DNA of 64,000 nt from Tritrichomonas musculus (lineage: Eukaryota > Parabasalia > Tritrichomonadida > Tritrichomonadidae): assembly GCA_039105265.1 (NCBI GenBank), contig JAPFFF010000005.1:5937501-6001500 (forward strand). The letters are read 5' to 3'. Of the stretch, positions 30,417-40,850 are shown one piece after another (the first letter of the stretch is position 1; each line of letters opens with the position of its first letter). A program made the translations under genes and the position numbers. The notes below the pieces were generated by a model that saw nothing but the letters and a program-made list of their open reading frames with translations, searched no databases and was not told the DNA's origin.

Positions 30417-31302
30417 AGCTTAGAAAAGTTAAGCTTGTAAAATATACCCAAATTTAAAAAAAAGACCTGGTCTTGGTGATTCTTTCTGGTCTTTTGGCGA
30501 TTTTAATAAATCTTTTAAAAAGTTATTTCTTATGAATTATTAATTAAAATGATTAAATGATATTTGATTAAATAATAATTCAATTTACGAATCAACATTC
30601 AATAAATTCAATGAATTTATTTAATTACTCGGCTATATATATTCATAAAAATATAAATACTATTAATATTTCAATGAATTATTTCAATGCATTATTTATT
30701 ATTCGGCTATAAATATTCATAAAAATATAAATACTATTAATATTTTAAATACATTTTATATCGGTATATATTTAAAATATAAATGAAAAAAAATTTATTT
30801 TCAATTGAAAAAATGCTTTTATTGATTTTATTATATATTTATATCTTATTTTTTTTTTTATTTTATATATGATATTTTGAAAGCTTTACAAATCACCATC
30901 GCCAAAAAAACCGTTTTGGTGATCTCCAAAATATATGTAAACTATTCAAAATTGAATGCTGTCGCCAAAAGCCCAAGACCTGGGCTTTTGGTGAAATCGG
31001 TTATTTGGCTTTTCATCGTCAATATAAATGAGCTTTTTATTATTATTTTATATGATATATTATACAAATCATACAATTATTTTGTAATATTCAAAAAATA
31101 ACATTTTTTTACTGAGAAAATCTTATCGATTATTAATATGACTTTTGATAAAACTCATTTAATTCCTCTTTCAAATAATTCAATGGTTTATGTCTTTTGA
31201 TAAAACTAAATTTTATTAATAAAATTTATTTGACAATAATATGGTTATATTTGGTGATTTTTAAAACCCAAAAAACGTTTATTTCACCAAATTTACAAGC
31301 TT
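30417..31302. other. ~0.9-kb hairpin-rich segment with weak inverted ends
   Basis: aagcttgtaaa at 30431-30441 is inverted at 31292-31302, and both sit beside agcttagaaaag-type sequence. Between them are three hairpins sharing the arm sequence ttttgg(t/c)ga: 30898-30923, 30962-30994 and 31249-31292. It may be a small non-autonomous element or a structured RNA. No coding is recognisable. Confidence 0.35.
30962..30994. repeat. 14-bp hairpin with 5-nt loop
   Basis: The arms pair over 14 positions: 11 Watson-Crick pairs (30965-30975 with 30981-30991), then one G-T and two more pairs. It has much higher G+C than the surrounding spacer. Confidence 0.8.
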
Positions 31303-31479
31303 AGAAAAGTAAAGCAAAATTTTGCTTTCATCGCTAATTCAATATAATTTAGAAAATATCAAATAAATACACAAAAAGAAGAAAAATCAATTATATTTTA
31401 TTAACAATAGAATAAATTATAATTTAATAGTTTTTACTCATATTTGCATGCATTTAAATTAAGATGTAAAAAAATATAA

Positions 31480-32136
31480 GGCTCACTAAAGTATCTGCTA
31501 TAAAATGAGTAGTCTCAAAAAGTTCGTCCTTCAGAAAAAGTTCATGATTATTTTTTGAGAGAGCATAGAATTGAGGTCGACTTTTTAAAAGCATAAATGG
31601 TCGTATAAGAATTTAGTAAACCATTCAAAAAGTAAAAAACGATAGCAGTTTTATTAGTAATATTTTGGAATCTTTTTCTTCATGAACCTGATTTTAAAGA
31701 TTTTAAAATCTCTCGCTTTTAATAAGTAATGATTGGTATGAGTCATATATTACTGCTTTCTGACTGTAATTTGGTACATCTAATTATATTTCAATTTCCA
31801 ATTATTATTTATTAATAATCCAGATTAAAAACTACATAATATATTACGGCATATATATTGGGACATTATCTCGGGGGAGTAGTCGCATATCTTGGCTACT
31901 AAATATAAAACATTAAAATAATAAGCAAATGCTGAACAATATAGTGTCGGCCATGAAATTCATTGTTTGATAATTGCAAATCGCATTTCTATTTGTTAAA
32001 ACATTACCAATTTTAAATTTATTCTTCAATTTACATATTTATCTATTTATAAGAAAAAATCATGTGTTCATAATGATTATATAAATTAAGTTTAAATTTC
32101 ATGATTGTTTTATGAAAATTCCTTGAATATAAAAAA
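31480..32136 (+). repeat. Left terminal inverted repeat of the MULE (non-array part)
   Basis: Reverse complement of 39927-40583 throughout the stretches I compared, with equal length. Confidence 0.9.
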
Positions 32137-34340
32137 GTTATGAAATTCAAAAAGTTGAAAAATTCTTTTCACAAAAAAAAAAAAAAAAAATACAGGAATA
32201 TAAAATTCCCGGAAAATAAAATCCGGAACATACAGTTACCAAAAATTAAGAAAGTTTGTTTTTCTAGAAAAAAAAAAAAAAAAGAAAAGAAAAAGAAAAA
32301 AGAAAAAAGTTATGAAATTCAAAAAGTTGAAAAATTCTTTTCACAAAAAAAAATAAAAAATAAAAAATACAGGAATATAAAATTCCCGGAAAATAAAATC
32401 CGGAACATACAGTTACCAAAAATTAAGAAAGTTTGTTTTTCTAGAAAAAAAAAAAAAAGAAAAGAAAAAGAAAAAAGAAAAAAGTTATGAAATTCAAAAA
32501 GTTGAAAAATTCTTTTCACAAAAAAAAAAAAAAAAATAAAAAATACAGGAATATAAAATTCCCGGAAAATAAAATCCGGAACATACAGTTACCAAAAATT
32601 AGGAAAGTTTGTTTTTCTAGAAAAAAAAAAAAAAAAAAGAGGAATTCTTTATAGCACATACAACTTTTTCAGAAGAAAATAATCGTCCATTTTTTCGAGC
32701 TTTATTTTACATAGAAAAGATTAAAAGTTCATTGTATTTTTTATTGATTTCTTAATTTATGCCATTTAGAGAATATGTTAAAGGCGAAATAATCGAAAAT
32801 TTTCAAAAATGAGATTATTATTTGATTAATAATTCTTCTCAAAAATGGTTGATTTAGAGAATCAAATGGCTTGTTGGGCTTCCTAAATTGATAAAATTTA
32901 GGATTTAATGGTTAAAATCAATATTAAATAAGAAAACAAATATTTTTAAATTATTTTAAAGGAATAAAAAAAGCATGAATAGGGGGTCATGCTATTTTGT
33001 TTAAAAAATATTAATTTTAATTTCTCAAAAAGTTTATCTGGACCATATATACATACAAAAAGTTCTCTGTGCTGCAGCACTGTGCTAAAAAATTACACCC
33101 AAAAAAAAAAAAGAAAAAGAAAAAAGAAAAAAGTTATGAAATTCAAAAAGTTGAAAAATTTTTTTCACAAAAAAAAAAAAATAAAAAATACAGGAATATA
33201 AAATTCCCGGAAAATAAAATCCGGAACATACAGTTACCAAAAATTAGGAAAGTTTTTTTTTTTTTTTTTCTAGAAAAAAAAAAGAAAAAGAAAAAAGTTA
33301 TGAAATTCAAAAAGTTGAAAAATTCTTTTCACAAAAAAAAAAAAAAATAAAAAATACAGGAATATAAAATTCCCGGAAAATAAAATCCGGAACATACAGT
33401 TACCAAAAATTAAGAAAGTTTGTTTTTCTAGAAAAAAAAAAAAAAAAAAAAGAAAAGAAAAAGAAAAAAGTTATGAAATTCAAAAAGTTGAAAAATTCTT
33501 TTCACAAAAAAAAAAAAAAATAAAAAATACAGGAATATAAAATTCCCGGAAAATAAAATCCGGAACATACAGTTACCAAAAATTAAGAAAGTTTGTTTTT
33601 CTAGAAAAAAAAAAAAAAAGAAAAGAAAAAGAAAAAAGAAAAAAGTTATGAAATTCAAAAAGTTGAAAAATTCTTTTCACAAAAAAAAAAAAAAAAAATA
33701 AAAAATACAGGAATATAAAATTCCCGGAAAATAAAATCCGGAACATACAGTTACCAAAAATTAGGAAAGTTTTTTTTTTTTTTTCTAGAAAAAAAAAAAG
33801 AAAAAGAAAAAAGTTATGAAATTCAAAAAGTTGAAAAATTCTTTTCACAAAAAAAAAAAAAAATAAAAAATACAGGAATATAAAATTCCCGGAAAATAAA
33901 ATCCGGAACATACAGTTACCAAAAATTAAGAAAGTTTGTTTTTCTAGAAAAAAAAAAAAAAAAAAAAAAAAAGAAAAGAAAAAGAAAAAAGTTATGAAAT
34001 TCAAAAAGTTGAAAAATTCTTTTCACAAAAAAAAAAAAAAAAAAAATAAAAAATACAGGAATATAAAAATCCCGGAAAATAAAATCCGGAACATACAGTT
34101 ACCAAAAATTAGGAAAGTTTTTTTTTTTCTAGAAAAAAAAAAAAAAAAAAAAAGAAAAAAGTTATGAAATTCAAAAAGTTGAAAAATTCTTTTCACAAAA
34201 AAAAAAAAAATAAAAATAAAAAATACAGGAATATAAAATTCCCGGAAAATAAAATCCGGAACATACAGTTACCAAAAATTAAGAAAGTTTTTTTTCTAAA
34301 AAAAAAAAAAAAAAAAAAATAACAGAAAAAAGTTATAAAA
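32137..34340 (+). repeat. ~172-bp A-rich tandem array, left arm of the MULE
   Basis: Units start with gttatgaaattcaaaaagtt at about 32137, 32309, 32484, 33133, 33297, 33470, 33645, 33813, 33991 and 34161, with a degenerate unit at 34331. Each unit carries tacaggaatataaaattccc and later tccggaacatacagttacc. The variable parts are two A-rich tracts, and lengths range from about 164 to 178 bp. A unique segment at 32640-33100 interrupts the array. The frames through it are products of A/T tracts, not genes. Confidence 0.92.
32640..33100. mobile_element. ~460-bp insertion in the MULE array (candidate)
   Basis: A non-repetitive block splits the array. Its edges are weakly inverted: ggaattctttatagcaca at the left, against gtgtaattttttagcacag read inward from the right. 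It contains the 12-bp palindrome gtgctgcagcac near 33070. No coding is recognisable. It may be a small DNA element or an older remnant of array-flanking sequence. Confidence 0.4.
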
Positions 34341-34356
34341 TTCAAAAAGCTGAAAA

Positions 34357-36732
34357 ATGGAATTATTAGATCTCCAAGACATAATAAATGATTCAACTGA
34401 ATTACTCGAAAATCCTACTCTAAAGTACCCGCCAGGTTCGGTTTTACTTTATTACAAATCCAAAACAGAAAATATGTTAAATACATTCTGCACATATTAT
34501 AAAGCTAGAAGTAACATTGAAATTGTTCCGATCGATTATGAAAAATTTGACGCTTTTTCTTTTATTGATTTTGCCCTCGCACTAAATGAAAATGGACTTT
34601 ATTATTTTTATGTAAAAGAACCAGTCAAAACAATTTCTCATTCAAGAGATGCTAAAGTTGAAGTTTACAGAAAATCCAAATTTGAAAATACTCCTCCTGA
34701 AGATGAGTTCGCGTTCAAAATAAAAATTACTGAAAATTTTAGAGACATTCAGGTTTATGTTAAAAATCTAATGAGCAGATTTGACTATACAGATATCGAA
34801 GGAAATAAGCATATTACATTTGTAAAAAGCAAATGGGACCATTTTCAAATATGCAATTATTATGGCCAAATCAGGAAAGATTCTTTATTCTACAACATTG
34901 CAATATATTTTGCAAACGAGAAACGCCATTGTCCAAGTAGCCTACGCTCAATATTTATAAACTTTCAAAGTGATCCCATAAAAAACAAGAAAAAAAGAAT
35001 TGGACAAACAGACGATTTCATAGAAATGATCATGTCATTCCCTGGCGTTGTTAAGATTAATTTACAGAAAAAATTGAACTCAGGATATTCTTTCAAAATT
35101 GATCCAAAATGGAAAGAATATCAGAATGTATTTATCAGTTCTCAGATAAATAATAATGAAGAATATTCAATTCATTCATTCGTTGTTCTTTTTCCATGGG
35201 CAAGAAGCATTATCGATAATTGCTATTTCTTAGAGATGGATGCTTGCTTTAAATCTTTAAAGCCTTATTGCTTTTCTATATGTAATGGAATTCATATGAA
35301 TGAATCGTACCCAATGGGAATGTCAATTTGCCCGTCTGAAGCAGAAATTCTGTATCAAATATTTGTTGATGCTAGTTCCGAATTTAAAATAAAAAATGAA
35401 ATATGGAAATCCAAAACTTTGTTGTCAGACATGCATCCTTCGTTATGCTGTTTTGCAAAAAAAAATTGCAAAGAACACTTTTTTTGCCATCGCCATATTT
35501 ATGAATATTTTGGGGCAAATTCAGCACTATATTTCTTTGTTGCAAGGCTATTAAAGTGCTATTCTTTTGAAGAGTATGATGATATAAGATTAGACATTAT
35601 CCAGCAGTCAAAAGCTTATTACAATGAAAAGAAAACTAAATACGTAGATAAAATGGATGAAAACTTTATCAAAAAATACAAAAAGCTTCAAAAAATGCTA
35701 TCAATAGACCAAACTAAAAAAGATAGTAAATGGCATTACAGCCATTGGGCACTTTGGACTCGTTCAGAATTTGGTGTTTCAACGTGCTCCAATCATTCAG
35801 AGGGCTTTCATACAGGAGCTAACAAAGTGAATTCGAATAATGAAAATTTTTGTTCTAGAGTATCAAATTTGCTCAAAAAAGTAATTGGTCACGCAAACAA
35901 TATTTCCCTGAACCATGGCAAATCTCTTCACGCCAAATGCAAAAAAATGAGAGAGAACATAATTTCAAAATTACAAAATACTTATTGTGACCTCAGTTAT
36001 TTTTGCAATACTGAGTGTAAGTGCAAAAAAGATGAATTTCTTTCTTCATTATATGGAACCAAAGTCGATTGCGAACACAAAATCTTTCAAAATTGTGCCA
36101 AGTACATAGAAAAAATTGATATAGATAAAAAAGTTATGAAAGAAATAATCTTAACCATTCTTGTGAAAGACGAAGAAACACCACATCAAAAAATTGAGAA
36201 CAAAATAATCGATCTTAAAAAAGAAATCATGGAAAAATACAAAATAAAACCCGACGATCATTCAAACATTGAGGATTTAATAAAATCTGTATTAATGTGC
36301 TTTCAAATAAAACCAAATTCAGGCATTCAATTTGAAATTGATTATAATTTTCAAAAATTGATAATTGAAAAAAAAGAAGAAACAATAGATTTTAGTAAAA
36401 GAAATAACAATAGCAATAACAGCAATAACAATAACAAAATCAAAGAAAAAAGTAAAATAAAAAAAGATGATAATGATTTTTGGTTCCAAGATATAACTTC
36501 AGATGTCATTAAAAAAGCACATAAATTAAAATATGAAACTCTTTGGGAAATTGAGTATTTCTATCCAAAATTAAAAGAAGAGAACTTATCTATTAAAATT
36601 GTTGATTTCAATTATAGAAAATTCTTTTTTCAAAGAGATGAAAATGAATTGATATATACATTTCCCCAATTTAAAATAAGCTGTTGGAAGGATGCCGATA
36701 ATTCAATGCAATCAACGAAATTTTTCGATTGA
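34357..36732 (+). CDS. MULE transposase
   Basis: 791 residues, ATG at 34357, uninterrupted. Seen: an N-terminal FAR1/WRKY-GCM-like region (about 70-200) with DIEGNKHITF. The MULE catalytic domain has Asp295 in LEMDACFKSLKPY, then GMSICPSEAE, Asp358 in LLSDMHPSL, a CHRHIYEYFG motif (from 377) matching the family's C-x-x-H, and Glu482 in TCSNHSEGFH, giving a complete DDE triad. A Cys-rich stretch (CNTECKCKKDEF) and an Asn-rich tail follow. Known: cuts out and inserts MULEs, usually making 8-11-bp target duplications. The start codon lies in the last, degenerate unit of the left array, so array sequence probably supplies the 5' leader. It acts in the nucleus on the element's ends. Confidence 0.9.
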   Translation: MELLDLQDIINDSTELLENPTLKYPPGSVLLYYKSKTENMLNTFCTYYKARSNIEIVPIDYEKFDAFSFIDFALALNENGLYYFYVKEPVKTISHSRDAKVEVYRKSKFENTPPEDEFAFKIKITENFRDIQVYVKNLMSRFDYTDIEGNKHITFVKSKWDHFQICNYYGQIRKDSLFYNIAIYFANEKRHCPSSLRSIFINFQSDPIKNKKKRIGQTDDFIEMIMSFPGVVKINLQKKLNSGYSFKIDPKWKEYQNVFISSQINNNEEYSIHSFVVLFPWARSIIDNCYFLEMDACFKSLKPYCFSICNGIHMNESYPMGMSICPSEAEILYQIFVDASSEFKIKNEIWKSKTLLSDMHPSLCCFAKKNCKEHFFCHRHIYEYFGANSALYFFVARLLKCYSFEEYDDIRLDIIQQSKAYYNEKKTKYVDKMDENFIKKYKKLQKMLSIDQTKKDSKWHYSHWALWTRSEFGVSTCSNHSEGFHTGANKVNSNNENFCSRVSNLLKKVIGHANNISLNHGKSLHAKCKKMRENIISKLQNTYCDLSYFCNTECKCKKDEFLSSLYGTKVDCEHKIFQNCAKYIEKIDIDKKVMKEIILTILVKDEETPHQKIENKIIDLKKEIMEKYKIKPDDHSNIEDLIKSVLMCFQIKPNSGIQFEIDYNFQKLIIEKKEETIDFSKRNNNSNNSNNNNKIKEKSKIKKDDNDFWFQDITSDVIKKAHKLKYETLWEIEYFYPKLKEENLSIKIVDFNYRKFFFQRDENELIYTFPQFKISCWKDADNSMQSTKFFD

Positions 36733-36839
36733 ACCAATTGATCAAAGCATGAATGTTTAATAAATAAACAATTGAATTTAAATAATTATCATTATATAGA
36801 TATATCAATTATTTTTTTTTAGTAATATTTAATATAAAT

Positions 36840-37013
36840 TCAAAAATTTTTCTTTATTAATAAAAAATTTTTCAACTTTTTGAATTTTATAACCTTTTAC
36901 ACTATTTTGTTTTTCCTTCAATATTTTTCCCAGTGATGTATTTTCGATTTTTGTTCTTCCAATTTTTCACTTCAAAATTTTTTTTATTAAAATTAAAAAT
37001 TTTTATTCAATTA
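36840..37013. repeat. Degenerate inverted array unit downstream of the transposase
   Basis: atttttcaactttttgaatt and ttataac at about 36868-36893 are the reverse complement of the degenerate unit just before the transposase ATG. The gene is thus bracketed by a short inverted pair inside the larger element. Confidence 0.7.
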
Positions 37014-37218
37014 AAAATTGAGAGAAAAATTACTTTTTGAATACTCTATTCTAAAAAAGCGCCATTATTTTTTTTCCCAAAAGCGTGCGTTTTCATTACT
37101 CCATTAAAGATCGAATCCTAGTTGTTCATATTCCACGTGGGCAAAAAGGGAAGTGGAGGAAGTCAATGCGTGTGGGGGAAGATCTCTTGAATAATCCATT
37201 TACAGGATTACTGTAAAA

Positions 37219-37470
37219 CCTCAAATTTCAACAGAAGGATTCCTTATTCTGTTGAGTCAAAAATTACCGAAATACGATGATACCTCAAATTTCAACAGAA
37301 AGATTCCTTATTCTGTTGAGTCAATAATTACCGAAATACGGCGATACCTCAAATTTCAACAGAAAGATTCCTTATTCTGTTGAGTCAATAATTACCGAAA
37401 TACGGCGATACCTCAAATTTCAACAGAAAGATTCCTTATTCTGTTGAGTCAATAATTACCGAAATGCTGT
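37219..37470 (-). repeat. 64-bp tandem array, left foldback arm, 4 copies
   Basis: Four inverted copies of the unit that makes up the right-arm array. The outermost copy differs slightly (aaggattcc for aagattcc on the element-inward reading). Confidence 0.92.
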
Positions 37471-38186
37471 ATTTTCTTATATTGTAGCAATCATGCCACT
37501 AATTTAACTGATTAATAAATATATATTTAATTAATGATTTTCTTTCTTTTCTTTGAAATTCTTCTTTTTCTAACTTCATCTTGCTTTTTTCCCTACTTCA
37601 ACATTTGTCTTTCTTTTCTAAATTCATCATCTTTCTCTTCTTTTAATTTCCTATTTATCATCTTTATCTTTTCTCTTTATCATCTTTATCTTTTCTCTTT
37701 ATCATCTTTATCTTTTCTCTTTATCTTTCTTTAGCATTTATATATCTCTTTTTCAATTTCTATATCTCTTAGCTTCAACTTCTTATTTTTTCATCTTCTT
37801 CTTATTAAATAATTATTTTATGTTTGGCTTTGCTTAATAATTATTTATCTTTACAATATAATTTTACTGAATAAAAGAAAGATGATGGCTTTAGTAAAAG
37901 AAAGATAAATGCTGAATTATAAAAAGATAATGACTTAATAAAAATAATGTTAACGAAGATAAAGAGAAAAGATAAAGATGATAAATAGGAAATTAAAAGA
38001 AGAGAAAGATGATGAATTTAGAAAAGAAAGACAAATGTTGAAGTAGGGAAAAAAGCAAGATGAAGTTAGAAAAAGAAGAATTTCAAAGAAAAGAAAGAAA
38101 ATCATTAATTAAATATATATTTATTAATCAGTTAAATTAGTGGCATGATTGCTACAATATAAGAAAATACAGCATTTCGGTAATTA

Positions 38187-39338
38187 TTGACTCAACAGAA
38201 TAAGGAATCTTTCTGTTGAAATTTGAGGTATCACCGTATTTCGGTAATTATTGACTCAACAGAATAAGGAATCTTTCTGTTGAAATTTGAGGTATCGCCG
38301 TATTTCGGTAATTATTGACTCAACAGAATAAGGAATCTTTCTGTTGAAATTTGAGGTATCGCCGTATTTCGGTAATTATTGACTCAACAGAATAAGGAAT
38401 CTTTCTGTTGAAATTTGAGGTATCGCCGTATTTCGGTAATTATTGACTCAACAGAATAAGGAATCTTTCTGTTGAAATTTGAGGTATCACCGTATTTCGG
38501 TAATTATTGACTCAACAGAATGAGGAATCTTTCTGTTGAAATTTGAGGTATCACCGTATTTCGGTAATTATTGACTCAACAGAATAAGGAATCTTTCTGT
38601 TGAAATTTGAGGTATCACCGTATTTCGGTAATTATTGACTCAACAGAATAAGGAATCTTTCTGTTGAAATTTGAGGTATCACCGTATTTCGGTAATTATT
38701 GACTCAACAGAATAAGGAATCTTTCTGTTGAAATTTGAGGTATCACCGTATTTCGGTAATTATTGACTCAACAGAATGAGGAATCTTTCTGTTGAAATTT
38801 GAGGTATCGCCGTATTTCGGTAATTATTGACTCAACAGAATGAGGAATCTTTCTGTTGAAATTTGAGGTATCACCGTATTTCGGTAATTATTGACTCAAC
38901 AGAATGAGGAATCTTTCTGTTGAAATTTGAGGTATCGCCGTATTTCGGTAATTATTGACTCAACAGAATAAGGAATCTTTCTGTTGAAATTTGAGGTATC
39001 ACCGTATTTCGGTAATTATTGACTCAACAGAATAAGGAATCTTTCTGTTGAAATTTGAGGTATCACCGTATTTCGGTAATTATTGACTCAACAGAATAAG
39101 GAATCTTTCTGTTGAAATTTGAGGTATCACCGTATTTCGGTAATTATTGACTCAACAGAATAAGGAATCTTTCTGTTGAAATTTGAGGTATCACCGTATT
39201 TCGGTAATTATTGACTCAACAGAATAAGGAATCTTTCTGTTGAAATTTGAGGTATCACCGTATTTCGGTAATTTTTGACTCAACAGAATGAGGAATCCTT
39301 CTGTTGAAATTTGAGGTTTTACAGTAATCCTGTAAATG
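38187..39338 (+). repeat. 64-bp tandem array, right foldback arm, 18 copies
   Basis: Eighteen units at an exact 64-bp period, starting ttgactcaacagaat. Variation is limited to a few sites (aataagg/aatgagg, tatcacc/tatcgcc). Each unit contains TGACTCA and an 8-bp inverted pair, caacagaa/ttctgttg. Confidence 0.95.
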
Positions 39339-39529
39339 GATTATTCAAGAGATCTTCCCCCACACGCATTGACTTCCTCCACTTCCCTTTTTGCCCACGT
39401 GGAATATGAACAACTAGGATTCGATCTTTAATGGAGTAATGAAAACGCACGCTTTTGGGAAAAAAAATAATGGCGCTTTTTTAGAATAGAGTATTCAAAA
39501 AGTAATTTTTCTCTCAATTTTAATTTGCT

Positions 39530-39926
39530 TTCATTGTGAAAAGAATTTTTCAACTTTTTGAATTTCATAACTTTTTTCTTTTTTCTTTTTCTTTTCTTTT
39601 TTTTTTTTTTTTTCTAGAAAAACAAACTTTCCTAATTTTTGGTAACTGTATGTTCCGGATTTTATTTTCCGGGAATTTTATATTCCTGTATTTTTTATTT
39701 TTTATTTTTTTTTGTGAAAAGAATTTTTCAACTTTTTGAATTTCATAACTTTTTTCTTTTTTCTTTTTCTTTTCTTTTTTTTTTTTTTTCTAGAAAAACA
39801 AACTTTCTTAATTTTTGGTAACTGTATGTTCCGGATTTTATTTTCCGGGAATTTTATATTCCTGTATTTTTTATTTTTTTTTTTTTTTTTGTGAAAAGAA
39901 TTTTTCAACTTTTTGAATTTCATAAC
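39530..39926 (-). repeat. MULE array, right arm, about two units
   Basis: Inverted copies of the left-array unit, with ends at about 39560, 39743 and 39921. The foldback element lies just outside the first of these units. Confidence 0.9.
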
Positions 39927-40583
39927 TTTTTTATATTCAAGGAATTTTCATAAAACAATCATGAAATTTAAACTTAATTTATATAATCATTATGAACACA
40001 TGATTTTTTCTTATAAATAGATAAATATGTAAATTGAAGAATAAATTTAAAATTGGTAATGTTTTAACAAATAGAAATGCGATTTGCAATTATCAAACAA
40101 TGAATTTCATGGCCGACACTATATTGTTCAGCATTTGCTTATTATTTTAATGTTTTATATTTAGTAGCCAAGATATGCGACTACTCCCCCGAGATAATGT
40201 CCCAATATATATGCCGTAATATATTATGTAGTTTTTAATCTGGATTATTAATAAATAATAATTGGAAATTGAAATATAATTAGATGTACCAAATTACAGT
40301 CAGAAAGCAGTAATATATGACTCATACCAATCATTACTTATTAAAAGCGAGAGATTTTAAAATCTTTAAAATCAGGTTCATGAAGAAAAAGATTCCAAAA
40401 TATTACTAATAAAACTGCTATCGTTTTTTACTTTTTGAATGGTTTACTAAATTCTTATACGACCATTTATGCTTTTAAAAAGTCGACCTCAATTCTATGC
40501 TCTCTCAAAAAATAATCATGAACTTTTTCTGAAGGACGAACTTTTTGAGACTACTCATTTTATAGCAGATACTTTAGTAAGCC
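39927..40583 (-). repeat. Right terminal inverted repeat of the MULE (non-array part)
   Basis: Inverted partner of 31480-32136, ending agcc at 40583. Confidence 0.9.
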
Positions 40584-40850
40584 AAATGATTATCTGAATT
40601 TACTCGAAAATTTTTTTACTTTTGATGAAATTGTCTGCTGCTCTCTAATATTTAATTTTAATCTTAATTCTAAGCATTTTTTCTTATAAACGGTCTTCAT
40701 ATGATTTATCGCAAATTTGATGATTTCGAAGGTTTAAAGATGATATGCATATTTTGAATTCTATTCCGTTATTTAAAATTAGATGTTAGAGAGCAGCAGA
40801 CAATTTCATCAAAAGTACAAAATTGTTCGAGTAAATTCAGATAATCATTT
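40584..40850. mobile_element. 267-bp MITE with ~70-bp terminal inverted repeats
   Basis: The left end aaatgattatctgaattt is matched by attcagataatcattt at the right end. The arms (about 40584-40655 and 40778-40850) share cagcagacaatttcatcaaaa and pair over about 70 bp with several differences. It has no coding capacity. It begins at the base after the MULE terminus. The family is unknown and no target duplication is visible. Confidence 0.8.

Larger units (their letters stand above)
37014..39521. mobile_element. Foldback-type palindromic element nested in the MULE
   Basis: From each end inward, the two halves are inverted copies: a ~200-bp unique end (starting aaaattgagagaaaaattac and holding gcgccatta, cacgtgg and tgtgggggaag), then a 64-bp tandem array, then a ~300-bp inner arm, with a ~220-bp loop near 37736-37955. 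The left array has 4 units and the right 18, so only array length breaks the symmetry. There is no transposase inside. The structure matches Drosophila FB/Galileo foldback elements, which depend on enzymes of the MULE or P superfamilies. I see no clear target duplication. Confidence 0.85.
31480..40583. mobile_element. Mutator-like DNA transposon (MULE) with long terminal inverted repeats
   Basis: Terminal inverted repeats 31480-32136 and 39927-40583 are each 657 bp before the minisatellite arrays start. I find them almost identical: the one difference I noted is at the fifth base, GGCTC versus GGCTT. Inside are an array of about ten ~172-bp units on the left, an intact 791-residue MULE transposase (34357-36732), a nested 2.5-kb foldback element (37014-39521) and about two array units on the right in inverted orientation. 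MULEs with long inverted ends are known, also in trichomonads. Near-identical arms without length difference plus an open transposase frame indicate a young, probably autonomous copy. I could not find a clear 8-11-bp target duplication; the right end abuts a MITE. Confidence 0.9.

Noticed and set aside
32140-34396. Lys/Phe-rich frames through the MULE array on both strands
   Set aside because: They are translations of A/T tracts in a satellite; composition and repetition explain them fully.
31480-40583. CRISPR-like reading of the regular 64-bp and 172-bp arrays
   Set aside because: Units are contiguous with no unique spacers, sit in inverted arms of transposons, and the organism is eukaryotic.
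31471-40592. 9-bp target duplication for the MULE (aaaatataa versus aaatgatta)
   Set aside because: Only 6 of 9 positions agree, which is expected by chance in AT-rich DNA.
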